A stretch of 64,000 nucleotides of DNA from Comamonadaceae bacterium (lineage in GTDB: Bacteria; Pseudomonadota; Gammaproteobacteria; Burkholderiales; Burkholderiaceae_C). A program made the position numbers and the translations under genes. The notes below the pieces were generated by a model. It ran no database searches, was not told the origin of the DNA, and was given only the letters and a program-made list of their open reading frames with translations. Below are positions 18,090 to 27,145 of the stretch, in pieces (position 1 is the first letter of the stretch; every line of letters starts with the position of its first letter). The stretch lies in NCBI GenBank assembly GCA_947448885.1, contig CANFPJ010000004.1, positions 16,820 to 80,819 on the forward strand, read 5' to 3'.

Positions 18090-19611
18090 GGAGAAGTTTT
18101 CTCAATTCGGTTTTCAAAACTTTGCCGGTCTCGTTTTTCGGCAGCTGATCGACCACCAGGTATTGTTTGGGACGTTTGAAGCGCGCCAAATTGGACAAAC
18201 AATGTGCGTCCAATTGATGCAGGGTTTGGCTTTCACTCACCCGTGCTGGGGGCCGCAACACCACAAAAGCCACCACTTCCTCGCCCCATTCTGGGTGGGT
18301 GCGCCCCACCACCGATACCTCAGACACGCTCGGGTGCAAAAGCAATACTTCTTCCACTTCGCGGGGGTAGATGTTGCTGCCGCCGGAAATGATCAGGTCT
18401 TTGCTGCGGTCCTTGAGGGTTAAAAAACCCTCTTCATCCAAGCTGCCCATGTCACCAGTGTGCAGCCAACCGTTGCGCAAAGCCTGGTCCGAGGCGGCGG
18501 TGTTTTCCCAGTAGCCTTGCATCACCACCTCACCTCGCACGCAAACCTCGCCAATCTCATCCACCGGCACAGGCCGGTCTTCATCGTCCAACACCTGCAC
18601 TTGCAATCCCTCAAAGGGCCTGCCCACCGAAGCCAAACGCAAGGCATGGCGTGGGTGATTGACATCGCGGTGCATGGCTTTGGAGGACACGGTGATGGTC
18701 ATGGGCGACTCACCTTGACCATAAATTTGCACAAATCGCGGGCCAAATCGGGCCAAGGCCGCTTCGATATCGGCCACATACATGGGGCCACCGCCATAAA
18801 TGATGGTTTTCAATCCGGGGAAAGGGTCATCGCTGGGGGCTTCCACCAGGCGCTTGAGCATGGTCGGTGCTGCAAACATGGAGATGCCTTGCCAATGGGC
18901 ACCCAAGTCAAACAACTCTTGGGCATCAAAGCCGCCAGACTCTGGGATCACGTTGCACGCACCCCGCGCCAAATGCGGCAATGAATACAAGCCAGATCCG
19001 TGTGACATGGGTGCGGCATGGATGATGCAGTCCTGGGCCTCAATGCCATCGACATCGGCAAAATAGTGCTGGCACATGGCCGTCAAGTTGTGGTGCGACA
19101 ACATGACGCCCTTGGGTCTTCCCGTGGTGCCACTGGTGTAAAACAACCAAGCCAAATCATGTGCCGCTCGCGGGGCCAATGGCATCGCTGGCGCTTGGGC
19201 CATGCGCAGATAAGCCGTGCCATCGATATCCACCACATGGCGCACGCGGTGCGAGAGTGCGGCGCCCTGCTCACAATCGCTCAAGGTTTTGGGGTGGGCC
19301 AGCACCAAAGGGGTTCCGGCATCATCAAAGATGTAAGCCAATTCCTTGGGGTGCAATTGCGAATGGATGGGCACGGCCACCAAACCGGCATGCCAAATGG
19401 CCAGCAGTGACTCCCAATAAGCGGGGTGATTGCGCATCACCAACCCCACCCGGTCGCCGGGTTGAAGACCCAGGGCCCGCATGCCGGCTGCCATGGCAGA
19501 CACCTGCTTGAGCAAGTGCGCGTGGTCATGCAAAACCGTTTTTCCCCAGGCCAAGGCGGGGGCATGCGGGTGATCGCGGGCTGCGCGTTCGAGCAAAAGA
19601 GCCAAGTTCAT
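18082..19611 (-). CDS. AMP-dependent acyl-CoA synthetase (ANL superfamily)
   Basis: A 509-residue adenylate-forming ligase, probably making CoA thioesters of a fatty or aromatic acid. The AMP-binding P-loop is LFYTSGTTGRPKGVMLSHHN, the adenine motif region is FVQIYGQGESPMT, the hinge is LKDRSKDLIISGGSNIYPREVEE, and the C-terminal catalytic lysine lies in NETGKVLKTELRKLL. Overall shape resembles FadD/feruloyl-CoA synthetase-type enzymes. Located 12 bp after a Rieske oxygenase gene and overlapping the MFS gene, so it belongs to a catabolic operon. Substrate is not determined by sequence. Confidence 0.9.
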   Translation of the reverse strand: MNLALLLERAARDHPHAPALAWGKTVLHDHAHLLKQVSAMAAGMRALGLQPGDRVGLVMRNHPAYWESLLAIWHAGLVAVPIHSQLHPKELAYIFDDAGTPLVLAHPKTLSDCEQGAALSHRVRHVVDIDGTAYLRMAQAPAMPLAPRAAHDLAWLFYTSGTTGRPKGVMLSHHNLTAMCQHYFADVDGIEAQDCIIHAAPMSHGSGLYSLPHLARGACNVIPESGGFDAQELFDLGAHWQGISMFAAPTMLKRLVEAPSDDPFPGLKTIIYGGGPMYVADIEAALARFGPRFVQIYGQGESPMTITVSSKAMHRDVNHPRHALRLASVGRPFEGLQVQVLDDEDRPVPVDEIGEVCVRGEVVMQGYWENTAASDQALRNGWLHTGDMGSLDEEGFLTLKDRSKDLIISGGSNIYPREVEEVLLLHPSVSEVSVVGRTHPEWGEEVVAFVVLRPPARVSESQTLHQLDAHCLSNLARFKRPKQYLVVDQLPKNETGKVLKTELRKLLHV

Positions 19612-19623
19612 GGATGCGTGCTC

Positions 19624-20916
19624 CTAGGCTTTGCGGGGGATGACCACGCCGTCAAATTCTTTCATCGCCATGCCCAGCGCTTGCGACGCCATCTCGCGCA
19701 CGGGGGCCGGCTGCCCCGCTTGAAAAATATAAGACGTGTAAAACTGCTTCAACGTGGGATGGGCCAAAATTTCCGCCTGGGTGCGACTTTGGGTGATTTG
19801 ATCCCCGTAGACCATGGGCAATGGCAACCGAACATGGCGCGTCGGATCGCGCAAGATGGCTTTGGGTTCACCCCCTTGGGCCACGGTGTCCATCTCCTCA
19901 AAGAAGCGGCGGCGCATGGCCACAATGCCCCTGTCACTGACACTCAAGTTTTCGCGGCTGCGGTCGGCAATGCGCCCTTGCCCCACCCAAGCCAAAAAAT
20001 CTTGGTTCATCACGTGGGTGTCGATCCAGCGACCGTGCTCGTCTTTCACCGGGCCCCACCAAGTGGGAATGTGGGTCTGCACATAAGGCTCGCGTTCACG
20101 CGGCACACGCGTGTATTTCCAAGTGACGCTCAAGGTGTTTTCGTCATCGATGGGCACACGCCATTCAAAGTGCTCCCCCAAAAAGAATCCATTGGGCCAC
20201 AAGCAAACCCGGCCCACGGTCCAAGCTTGGTCCTGTTCGCTGGTGTCTTGCTTGACCCGGTGATAGGTGAAGCCATGTTCAAACTCTTTGAAGTCCAACT
20301 TCAAATGGGTGGCGCCAAAGCGCACCTCACCGGTGCGCTGACGGTTGCCCCAGTTCTCGTGCATCCATTCAAAATGCACCGGGTCGATCGAGTTTTCTTG
20401 GCATTGAAACCAATTGCACGGCACCTCTGAGAGCACCACTTGGGTGAAACCGTTGTCCCATGAAAACGCTTCCCAATCGGGCAGCAAGGGGGCCGGTTGT
20501 GGCCCCATATAAGCCCACAGCATGCCGCCCTTGGCTTGCACCGGATACGCCGTGAGCTTGACCCGTGCTTTGGCTGGGCGCTCGGGGTGCGCGGTGTCCT
20601 CAAACGGTTGATGGAGGCAAGCACCATGGTGATTGAATTGCCAGCCGTGGTAACTGCAGCGCAAGCCCTGCGCCTCCACCATGCCAAAGCTCAAATCAGC
20701 GCGTCGGTGCGGACATTGGCGTTGCACCAATCCGTACGTACCGCTGAGATCTTTGTAAAGCACCAGGTCTTCGCCCATCAAGCGAATCGGTTTGGTGCTG
20801 GTGGTGTCCAATTCAGACACGCCCGCGATCGGCATCCAATAACGGCGCAACAAGTTGCCCATGGGGGTGCCGGGCCCCACCCGCACCAAGCGCTCGTTTT
20901 GTTCTGGGGTCAGCAT
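19624..20916 (-). CDS. LigXa-like Rieske [2Fe-2S] oxygenase, copy 1
   Basis: Terminal oxygenase subunit of a ring-hydroxylating or O-demethylating Rieske system, 430 residues. The Rieske cluster motif is CPHRRADLSFGMVEAQGLRC followed by YHGW. The mononuclear iron facial triad lies in NSIDPVHFEWMH (D-x2-H-x4-H). The N-terminus (MLTPEQNERLVRVGPGTPMGNLLRRYWMP) is typical of 5,5'-dehydrodivanillate O-demethylase (LigXa)-like proteins. It is clearly a paralogue of the protein at 28127-29434, with long identical blocks. No reductase gene is near. It lies between a Bug receptor and the acyl-CoA synthetase in one operon. Confidence 0.9.
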   Translation of the reverse strand: MLTPEQNERLVRVGPGTPMGNLLRRYWMPIAGVSELDTTSTKPIRLMGEDLVLYKDLSGTYGLVQRQCPHRRADLSFGMVEAQGLRCSYHGWQFNHHGACLHQPFEDTAHPERPAKARVKLTAYPVQAKGGMLWAYMGPQPAPLLPDWEAFSWDNGFTQVVLSEVPCNWFQCQENSIDPVHFEWMHENWGNRQRTGEVRFGATHLKLDFKEFEHGFTYHRVKQDTSEQDQAWTVGRVCLWPNGFFLGEHFEWRVPIDDENTLSVTWKYTRVPREREPYVQTHIPTWWGPVKDEHGRWIDTHVMNQDFLAWVGQGRIADRSRENLSVSDRGIVAMRRRFFEEMDTVAQGGEPKAILRDPTRHVRLPLPMVYGDQITQSRTQAEILAHPTLKQFYTSYIFQAGQPAPVREMASQALGMAMKEFDGVVIPRKA

Positions 20917-20965
20917 CTGAACAGACCGCTCAGGCCAAAATTCAATGCATGTGCAGCCAGCCGCA

Positions 20966-21931
20966 TCACTCAGATTTGATGTTGGCCAATTTCACCGCGC
21001 GCTCGTATTTGCGAACGTTTTTCTTGATGATCTCGCCATACTCGTTGGCATTGCTGTAAATGATGGAGAAGCCAGTCTCTTTGAACTTGGCCAAAAAGTC
21101 TGGACTTTCTGTGGCTTGTTTGACCGCGGCTTGTAACTTGTTGACGATGGCCGGGGGAATGCCTGCGGGGCCCAAAACCCCGGTCTCGGCCTGGAAGTCG
21201 TAATCTTTGACCATTTCTGCCAATGAGGGCGTGTCCGGAAAACGCGACCAACGCTTACCGCCGGTGACGGCCAGCAAATTCAAGGTGCCGGCCCGAATGT
21301 GGGGTGCTGAGGCGGTGTAAGCGGTCAACAAGATCGGCACGTCACCCGCCAAAACGGCAGGTACCGACTGACCGCTGCCTTTGTAAGGAATGTGGGTGAT
21401 GTCCAAACCCGCATCGGCTTTGAAGGCCTCCATCGAGATGTGGTGAATGCTGCCCACGCCAGAGGAGCCGTAGTTGACCTTGCCTGGGTTGGCTTTGACC
21501 TCTTTGACCAGGTCTTGCAGGGTTTTGAGGCCCGTTTTGGCATTGGCCACCAACAACAAAGGCTCATAGGTCAGGCCAGAGATGGGGGTCAAGTCCTTGA
21601 AGGTGTCATAGGGCAAACTTTTGAAAATATGCGGCGCAATGCCCAGTTGGCTGGTGTCGCCCAGCATCAAGGTATAGCCATCGGCGGGCAATTTCACCAA
21701 TTGGGCCGTGGCCGTCAAACCGCCACCACCGGGTCGGTTTTCAACCACGAAGGGCTGGCCCAAGATGTCGCTGAGTTTTTGCGCCAAAGCTCGGGCCACA
21801 AAATCGGGGCTGCCCCCCGCCACATAACCGACCAAAATTTTCACCGGTTTGGTGGGGTAGTCCTGGGCCCAAGAGAAAACGGGCGACAGGATCACCCAGG
21901 CGATGGACAGGGTTTTGAGCAGAAAATTCAT
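20966..21931 (-). CDS. Bug-family tripartite tricarboxylate transporter receptor
   Basis: Periplasmic receptor of 321 residues with a signal peptide (LLKTLSIAWVILSPVFSWA, then QDYPTKPVKILVGYVAGGSPDFVAR). Family segments VVENRPGGGG, NYGSSGVGSIHHISMEAF and HIPYKGSGQSVPAVLAG are all present. It heads the minus-strand operon ahead of Rieske copy 1, which suggests that it captures that oxygenase's substrate. Ligand unknown; membrane partners are not in the window. A plausible promoter lies 75 bp upstream, in the region shared with the divergent SDR gene. Confidence 0.88.
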   Translation of the reverse strand: MNFLLKTLSIAWVILSPVFSWAQDYPTKPVKILVGYVAGGSPDFVARALAQKLSDILGQPFVVENRPGGGGLTATAQLVKLPADGYTLMLGDTSQLGIAPHIFKSLPYDTFKDLTPISGLTYEPLLLVANAKTGLKTLQDLVKEVKANPGKVNYGSSGVGSIHHISMEAFKADAGLDITHIPYKGSGQSVPAVLAGDVPILLTAYTASAPHIRAGTLNLLAVTGGKRWSRFPDTPSLAEMVKDYDFQAETGVLGPAGIPPAIVNKLQAAVKQATESPDFLAKFKETGFSIIYSNANEYGEIIKKNVRKYERAVKLANIKSE

Positions 21932-22005
21932 GGGTCATCCAGGGTGAAAAGTGGGGTCCCGTGGGCTGTGCCGGGGCGATGGGGTGTGAACAAAGACCGG
22001 CGCAG

Positions 22006-22035
22006 ATTACACCAAATTGCATGGGCCCCTGGCAA
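22006..22035 (-). promoter_or_regulatory. candidate sigma-70 promoter for the Bug-Rieske operon
   Basis: On the minus strand TTGCCA (22030-22035) and TGTAAT (22006-22011) are separated by 18 bp and lie 75 bp before the receptor start. Good hexamers, but no experimental or comparative support. Confidence 0.4.
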
Positions 22036-22133
22036 AGCCCTTGGCCACCACAGTCGTGTGCATGACAGGCGCCGCGTGCGGTGAATCGGTGTTGGTTACA
22101 GTCTGGCTGCCCATCACACTGCCAGGAGATCTC

Positions 22134-22955
22134 ATGGTCCACAACCCTTCCAACAGCAAGACCGTCATCATGACCGGTGGCACCCGCGGCCTGGGCTGGG
22201 AGATGGCCGAGGCCTTGATCGATGCGGGGCACCGAGTGGTCATCACCGGTCAACAACACGGCCCGCATCTGGGCGCTTTGCAAGCGCAACTGAATCAACG
22301 CGCTGGCGCGGCCCATGCGTTGGCTTTACAAGCCGATGTGGGTGAGTGGGCTGACTGCCAGCGGGTGGTTCAGCAAACCCTGGACACCTTTGGTCGGGTC
22401 GATGCGCTGGTGAACAACGCGGGCTTGGGCATGCGGGCCATCCGAGATGATTTTTTGCAAGATCCCCCCCTGTTTTGGCAAGCGGAACCACAGAGCTTTG
22501 CCCAGATCATCCACACCAATGTGGTGGGCCCTTTTTACATGGCGCGGGCTTGTGTACCTTTGATGGTGGCGCAAGGTTTTGGTCGGGTGGTGAATGTCTC
22601 CACCAGCCAGTCGACCATGGTGCGCACAGGCTACAGCCCATATGGTCCCAGCAAAGCCGGGTTGGAAGCCTTGAGCGTGGTGTGGGCCAAAGATTTGGCA
22701 GGCACCGGGGTCACGGTGAATGTGTTGCTGCCCGGCGGTGCCAGTGCCACCGACATGCTTCCGCCCAACACCCCCAAAGACAAATTGCTGCCACCCCAAC
22801 AAATGCGCGCGCCGATTGTTTGGTTGATCTCAGACGCCTCCAGCGCACACACGGGTGAGCGCTACAGCGCCAAAGATTGGCCCGCAGGTCTGAGCGATGA
22901 AGCGGCGTCAGGTCGCGCCCGATCGGCCCACCAAGAAGTGCCACACATCATGTGA
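22134..22955 (+). CDS. short-chain dehydrogenase/reductase
   Basis: A 273-residue NAD(P)-dependent SDR. Cofactor motif TGGTRGLG is near the N-terminus, NNAG stabilises the central sheet, and the active site is YSPYGPSKAG (Tyr-x3-Lys) preceded by VNVSTSQST. ATG 22134 is preferred because AGGAG sits 6 nt upstream; the frame extends back to 22017 without coding character. First gene of the plus-strand run SDR, Bug, Rieske, aldo/keto reductase, RraA-like, DMT. Its role may be oxidation of a diol or side-chain alcohol of the aromatic substrate, but this is inference. Confidence 0.87.
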   Translation: MVHNPSNSKTVIMTGGTRGLGWEMAEALIDAGHRVVITGQQHGPHLGALQAQLNQRAGAAHALALQADVGEWADCQRVVQQTLDTFGRVDALVNNAGLGMRAIRDDFLQDPPLFWQAEPQSFAQIIHTNVVGPFYMARACVPLMVAQGFGRVVNVSTSQSTMVRTGYSPYGPSKAGLEALSVVWAKDLAGTGVTVNVLLPGGASATDMLPPNTPKDKLLPPQQMRAPIVWLISDASSAHTGERYSAKDWPAGLSDEAASGRARSAHQEVPHIM

Positions 22956-23094
22956 TGACCATCTGAAAATTGATGAGCGATCCAGCCGCACAAAGGCGAC
23001 AAGCTTGCGGTTTACCCTGTTGAAGAAGGCCTGGGCTTGGGGTAACTTGGCCCATTCACAAATCACCCCTTTTTCAACCCAAGGACACCCCAGC

Positions 23095-24096
23095 ATGCCC
23101 ACCTTGAGATGGCCCTTTCGGCAATTGGCGCAGATTTGGCTTGTGCTGATTGGCTTCCTGATCGTCCATCAGGCCAGCGCACAAACCACAGCGGATACCA
23201 GCAACTACCCCAGCCAACCGGTGAAACTGGTTGTGCCTTATCCGCCTGGCGGTGGCGCTGATTTTTTGGCCCGTTTGATGGCTGAAAAGGCCCAGACCAA
23301 ATGGGGGCAGACCGTGATCGTCGAAAACCGCTCAGGTGCGGGTGGCAATGTGGGCACCGAATCTGTCTTTCGTGCCAACCCCGATGGCTACACCTTGTTG
23401 TTCACGGCGCAGCCCCCATTGGTGGCCAATAAAAGTCTGTACGCCAAACTCAATTTTGACCCCGACATCATGACGCCGGTGTCACTCATGACCACCGGTT
23501 ACAGCGTGTTGTTGGTGCACCCTAAACTGCCCGTCAACAACGTTGCCGAATTGATCGCCTACGCCAAAGCCAACCCCAACAAACTCAATTACGCCTCACA
23601 AGGCATCGGCAACGCCGCCCACTTGAGTGCCGAACTTTTTTGCTCCATGGCTGGCATCAAAATGACCCACATCCCCTACAAAGGCACGGGTCCCGCCTTG
23701 GCCGATGCCTTGTCGGGCCAGGTCGAGGTCTATTTTGGTGAGCTGGCCACCTCCGGCGTGCATGTGCGGGCGGGCAAGCTCAAACTACTGGCTGTGGGTG
23801 GCGAAAAGCGTTTGCCCGACTACCCGCAAGTGCCCACGTTGTCAGAGACTTTGCCCAAATACCTCGCCACGGTGTGGCAAGGCATGGTGGGCCCGCCCGG
23901 CATGTCCATGGCCATTTCACGCAAGTGGGCAGGCTTGGTCAATGAGGTGCTCAAAAACCCCGATGTGCTGAAAAAATTGCAAGACATGAGCATGATCCCC
24001 GCCGGCGGAAGCCCTGAAGACATGGCGCAATTCATGCGCGAAGACCGCGAACGCTGGAGCGCCGTCATCAAGGCCTCTGGCGCCAGAGCCGACTGA
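23095..24096 (+). CDS. Bug-family tripartite tricarboxylate transporter receptor
   Basis: Third orphan receptor, 333 residues from ATG 23095, with AAGGA 10 nt upstream. Signal peptide QIWLVLIGFLIVHQASA, then YPSQPVKLVVPYPPGGGADFLAR, VIVENRSGAGGNVG and HIPYKGTGPALADALSG. The frame is open from 22897, overlapping the SDR end, but that stretch is not receptor-like. It sits directly in front of the second Rieske gene, repeating the receptor-plus-oxygenase pairing seen at 19.6-21.9 kb. Confidence 0.88.
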   Translation: MPTLRWPFRQLAQIWLVLIGFLIVHQASAQTTADTSNYPSQPVKLVVPYPPGGGADFLARLMAEKAQTKWGQTVIVENRSGAGGNVGTESVFRANPDGYTLLFTAQPPLVANKSLYAKLNFDPDIMTPVSLMTTGYSVLLVHPKLPVNNVAELIAYAKANPNKLNYASQGIGNAAHLSAELFCSMAGIKMTHIPYKGTGPALADALSGQVEVYFGELATSGVHVRAGKLKLLAVGGEKRLPDYPQVPTLSETLPKYLATVWQGMVGPPGMSMAISRKWAGLVNEVLKNPDVLKKLQDMSMIPAGGSPEDMAQFMREDRERWSAVIKASGARAD

Positions 24097-24128
24097 ACCT
24101 GAACCACTGACCCCTCAGATCCACCACC

Positions 24129-25415
24129 ATGATCACCGCAGAACAAAACAAAAAACTCACTGGCGTGAGCGCTGGAACCCCCTTGCACGAGCCCTTATCC
24201 CGTTTTTGGTACCCCGTGCTCCACGCGGCCCAATTGAAAGACCGTTGCACCCGAAAAATTCGCTTGCTTGGCGAGGACTTTGTCATTGCCAGAAATGGGG
24301 AGAACTTGCTGGCGATGGAAGAAAAGTGTCCGCACCGCCAATGCTCGCTCATTTTGGCCCGCGTCGAAGACCAAGGCTTGCGTTGCATCTACCATGGTTG
24401 GCTGATGAGCCCGTTGGGCAAGGTGATCGAAGCCCCCAACGAGCGTGAGCAAGGGGGCCGCCAACGCATTCAAATGCGCACCGCTGCATTGCGCGAGGCG
24501 GGTGGCCTGATTTGGATGAACATCTGCGCCGATGAAGCACAGCGTGCGCCCTTCCCCGACCTGCCCTGGTTCCACCTCCCCGCCGATCAGGTGGTGGTGG
24601 TCGATGCCATCTGCCATTCCAATTGGGTGCAATCCTTGGAAGGGGCGATTGACTCTTCCCATTCATCGCATTTGCATTCAGATGAGATCGTCAGCAAAAA
24701 AGCCGGGGACGTGAGCACCGCTGTGGGCGCGGGCATGCAACTGCAGTTCACCCGCCCTTCGACCGACAAGCATCCCCGCATTCAGGTGCGCAACACCGAC
24801 TTTGGCTTCATTTACGGCGCCTTGCGCATCCCCACCGTGGACCCCGACAAATGGGTCTACATTCGCGCCTCGGCATTCGCCTATCCCTCTTATGTGACGT
24901 TTCCATCGGCGGATACCTTGGGCGATCTGCAGGTGTTTGTGCCGGTCGATGAAGACCACACCCATTTTTTCTACATCCGCTTTTCGACCCGTGACCCGCT
25001 GAATCAACTCAATTTGCCGGCTTGGTCGGGCATGGAGCCGGGTAAAGATGTGGATGAAAACGGTTTCTTGCGCGCTGCCGCCCTGCCCCTGTGGGGCCAA
25101 GACCGCGATGCCATGGCGCAGGGAAAATCTTTCACCGGGCTCAAAGGCGTGAACTTGCAAGACATCGTGGTGCAAGAGAGCATGGGGCCCATCGTCGACC
25201 GCACCAAAGAGAACCTGGGCCCGGCCGATTTGGCCATTGTTCACTTTCGCCGCCTGTTGCTGGAGACGGCGGACGGCCAGGCCGCCGCCCAACCGGGCTT
25301 TGCCCCGCAGCTTTCCTACCAAGGCCTGAAGGCCCGAGACGGGTTGTTGCCGATTGACCAAGATTGGACTGCGCTTTACCCCAAAGACAGCGTTCATTGG
25401 CAAGCCACGCCATGA
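24129..25415 (+). CDS. Rieske [2Fe-2S] aromatic oxygenase (divergent type)
   Basis: Terminal oxygenase of 428 residues. The Rieske motif is CPHRQCSLILARVEDQGLRC followed by YHGW. The iron-binding DSSHSSHLH segment (D-x2-H-x2-H-type, as in phenoxybenzoate dioxygenase-like proteins) sits near residue 178. Although it shares the xxTxEQNxxLxxVxxGTPxxxxLxRxW start, it is clearly more distant from the two paralogues at 19.6 and 28.1 kb. The stop overlaps the aldo/keto reductase start by ATGA, so the two are translationally coupled. No reductase partner is encoded nearby. Confidence 0.9.
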   Translation: MITAEQNKKLTGVSAGTPLHEPLSRFWYPVLHAAQLKDRCTRKIRLLGEDFVIARNGENLLAMEEKCPHRQCSLILARVEDQGLRCIYHGWLMSPLGKVIEAPNEREQGGRQRIQMRTAALREAGGLIWMNICADEAQRAPFPDLPWFHLPADQVVVVDAICHSNWVQSLEGAIDSSHSSHLHSDEIVSKKAGDVSTAVGAGMQLQFTRPSTDKHPRIQVRNTDFGFIYGALRIPTVDPDKWVYIRASAFAYPSYVTFPSADTLGDLQVFVPVDEDHTHFFYIRFSTRDPLNQLNLPAWSGMEPGKDVDENGFLRAAALPLWGQDRDAMAQGKSFTGLKGVNLQDIVVQESMGPIVDRTKENLGPADLAIVHFRRLLLETADGQAAAQPGFAPQLSYQGLKARDGLLPIDQDWTALYPKDSVHWQATP

Positions 25416-26464
25416 GTCCAACCCAGGGCTTGGCCCAGCGCCCCATTGGCAACACAGGTCTGCACGCATCGGTGCTGGGTTTTGGCACGGGTGACAACGC
25501 AGGTTTGATGGTTTTGGGCAGCGTGGCCGACCAGCGTGAAGCCGTCGCCCAAGCCATTGGCGCGGGGGTGAATTATTTCGATACCTCGCCCGACTATGGG
25601 CGTGGCCGCGCCGAAGAAAACCTGGGCCGCGCCCTCAAGGGGCGGCGCCAGGAAGTGCTGATCACCACCAAGGTGGAGGTCATGCCTGCTGACCAACATC
25701 GATTGTCCAAAAAAGTTCACGAGTCGCTCAACGATTCATTGCGCCGCTTGGGCACCGACCATGTGGACATATTGATGATCCACAACCCACCCTCGCGGCA
25801 CCACGATTGGCAACGCACCACTTGGGCCCCGTTGGTGGTGGATGACTATTTGCGCCCAGACGGCGCTTTGGCGGGTTTGAGCGAGGTCATTGCGGCAGGC
25901 AAGGTGCGCATCGGTGGCATTGCCTGCGAAGAGGCCCACCCTGAAGCGCTGGCCCCCTTGGTCGGGCATCCAGCGGTGTCCATTCTCAACATCTGGCTCA
26001 ACATGCTCAACCCATCCTCTTTGCTGGACCCCAGCCCGACGCAAGTCAATGGGCCGGCGGACTACCGGGGCATGGCGCGCATGGCGGCCGACAACGGTGT
26101 GGCCATCGCCGGTTTTCGCGCCCTGGGTGGGGGCGCCTTGATGTCGGCGGCAGCCAACACCCTGACCCGACACCCCATCGCTGGGGGTGGTTTTACCCGC
26201 AATGCCGCGCAATACAAGCGCGAAGTGGAATTGGCCGCCCGCTTGGTGACGCGCTTGGGCATCCAAGGCACCAACGCCATGGCCGCCTTGGCCTATCGTT
26301 TCAACATCACCGACCCGCGCATCACCACCACGGTGGCTGGTTTTTCTGAGTTGTCGCATTTGCACGGTGCCATTGATGGCCTGCGCAAGGGTGCTTTGTC
26401 AGCCGATGAAATGCAAGCCATCATGGCCGCCTGGCACGAATTGTTTGCCCTGGAACCCGCCTGA
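25412..26464 (+). CDS. aldo/keto reductase
   Basis: A 350-residue TIM-barrel oxidoreductase of the L-fucose/D-threo-aldose dehydrogenase-like group. The catalytic Asp and Tyr lie in YFDTSPDYGRGRAEENLG, the Lys in LITTKVEV and the His in ILMIHNPP. Start ATG 25412 overlaps the Rieske stop; the upstream extension of the frame lies inside that gene. It could reduce or oxidise an aldehyde or keto intermediate in the same pathway; the substrate is unknown. Confidence 0.87.
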   Translation: MSPTQGLAQRPIGNTGLHASVLGFGTGDNAGLMVLGSVADQREAVAQAIGAGVNYFDTSPDYGRGRAEENLGRALKGRRQEVLITTKVEVMPADQHRLSKKVHESLNDSLRRLGTDHVDILMIHNPPSRHHDWQRTTWAPLVVDDYLRPDGALAGLSEVIAAGKVRIGGIACEEAHPEALAPLVGHPAVSILNIWLNMLNPSSLLDPSPTQVNGPADYRGMARMAADNGVAIAGFRALGGGALMSAAANTLTRHPIAGGGFTRNAAQYKREVELAARLVTRLGIQGTNAMAALAYRFNITDPRITTTVAGFSELSHLHGAIDGLRKGALSADEMQAIMAAWHELFALEPA

Positions 26465-26490
26465 TTTGACTTTCTCAACCAAACATCACC

Positions 26491-27084
26491 ATGTCACTGC
26501 ACACCACCATCAGCGGATTTCACCCCGTTCACTCATTCGCCCAGCTCTCCACCCCTGTGATCAGCGACGCGCTGGATGCCCTGGGCGTGCACGGCCAATG
26601 CACCGGTCTTCAGGTCCAAGAAGCCGGCACCTTCAAACCTTTTTGTGGGCGCGCTTTCACGGTGCAATTCATGCCCTGCGGCACCCCCGATGAACGCACA
26701 CCCTCGGGTGGTATTGGCGACTACATCGACGATGTTCCCGAGGGTTATGTCATTGCCATCGACAACCGCGAGCGGCTCGACTGTTGTGTTTGGGATGAGC
26801 ACGTCCATCAGCGCGCCCTGGCCCGGGGCGTGGCGGGTGTGGTGATCGATGGCGCTTGCCGCCTGCCCCCCACTGACAAGGCCCCACTGCCGGTGCTGGC
26901 CCGGGGTCGACAAGCCCAGCATGGGGCCAAACGGGTGCGGGTCGAAGCCTTCAACTTGGCGATCGTGATGGGCGGGGTTCGGGTGGAATGCGATGATTTG
27001 ATCATTTCAGATCACAACGGCTTGGTGGTCGTCCCGCGTGACTACATCCAATTGGTTTGGAAACACATCCAAGCTGCCCGTTGA
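26491..27084 (+). CDS. RraA-fold protein, aldolase motif degenerate
   Basis: A 197-residue RraA/HMG-CHA aldolase-fold protein (STPVISDALDALGVHGQ at the N-terminus, GDYIDDVPEGYVIAIDN in the middle). In catalytic members the ligand motif reads G-x-x-R-D after a V-I-D-G strand. Here VVIDGACRLPPTDK keeps the Arg but has Leu in place of the Asp, and the usual WGG/WGD loop reads VWDEHVH. Aldolase activity is therefore doubtful; it may be a decarboxylase, isomerase or structural homologue. Located 26 bp after the aldo/keto reductase in the same operon. Confidence 0.78.
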   Translation: MSLHTTISGFHPVHSFAQLSTPVISDALDALGVHGQCTGLQVQEAGTFKPFCGRAFTVQFMPCGTPDERTPSGGIGDYIDDVPEGYVIAIDNRERLDCCVWDEHVHQRALARGVAGVVIDGACRLPPTDKAPLPVLARGRQAQHGAKRVRVEAFNLAIVMGGVRVECDDLIISDHNGLVVVPRDYIQLVWKHIQAAR

Positions 27085-27086
27085 AT

Positions 27087-27110
27087 CTCAGCGCGGCCCC
27101 TCGCGCTGAG
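27087..27110. other. perfect 9-bp hairpin between RraA-like and DMT genes
   Basis: CTCAGCGCG (27087-27095) and CGCGCTGAG (27102-27110) form a perfect stem with a 6-nt loop 3 nt after the RraA-like stop. No T run follows directly, so it is more likely an mRNA 3'-end stabilising or attenuating hairpin than a strong terminator. Confidence 0.6.
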
Positions 27111-27145
27111 GTTGGATACCGGCCCCATTTTTTCACCGCCTTTTC

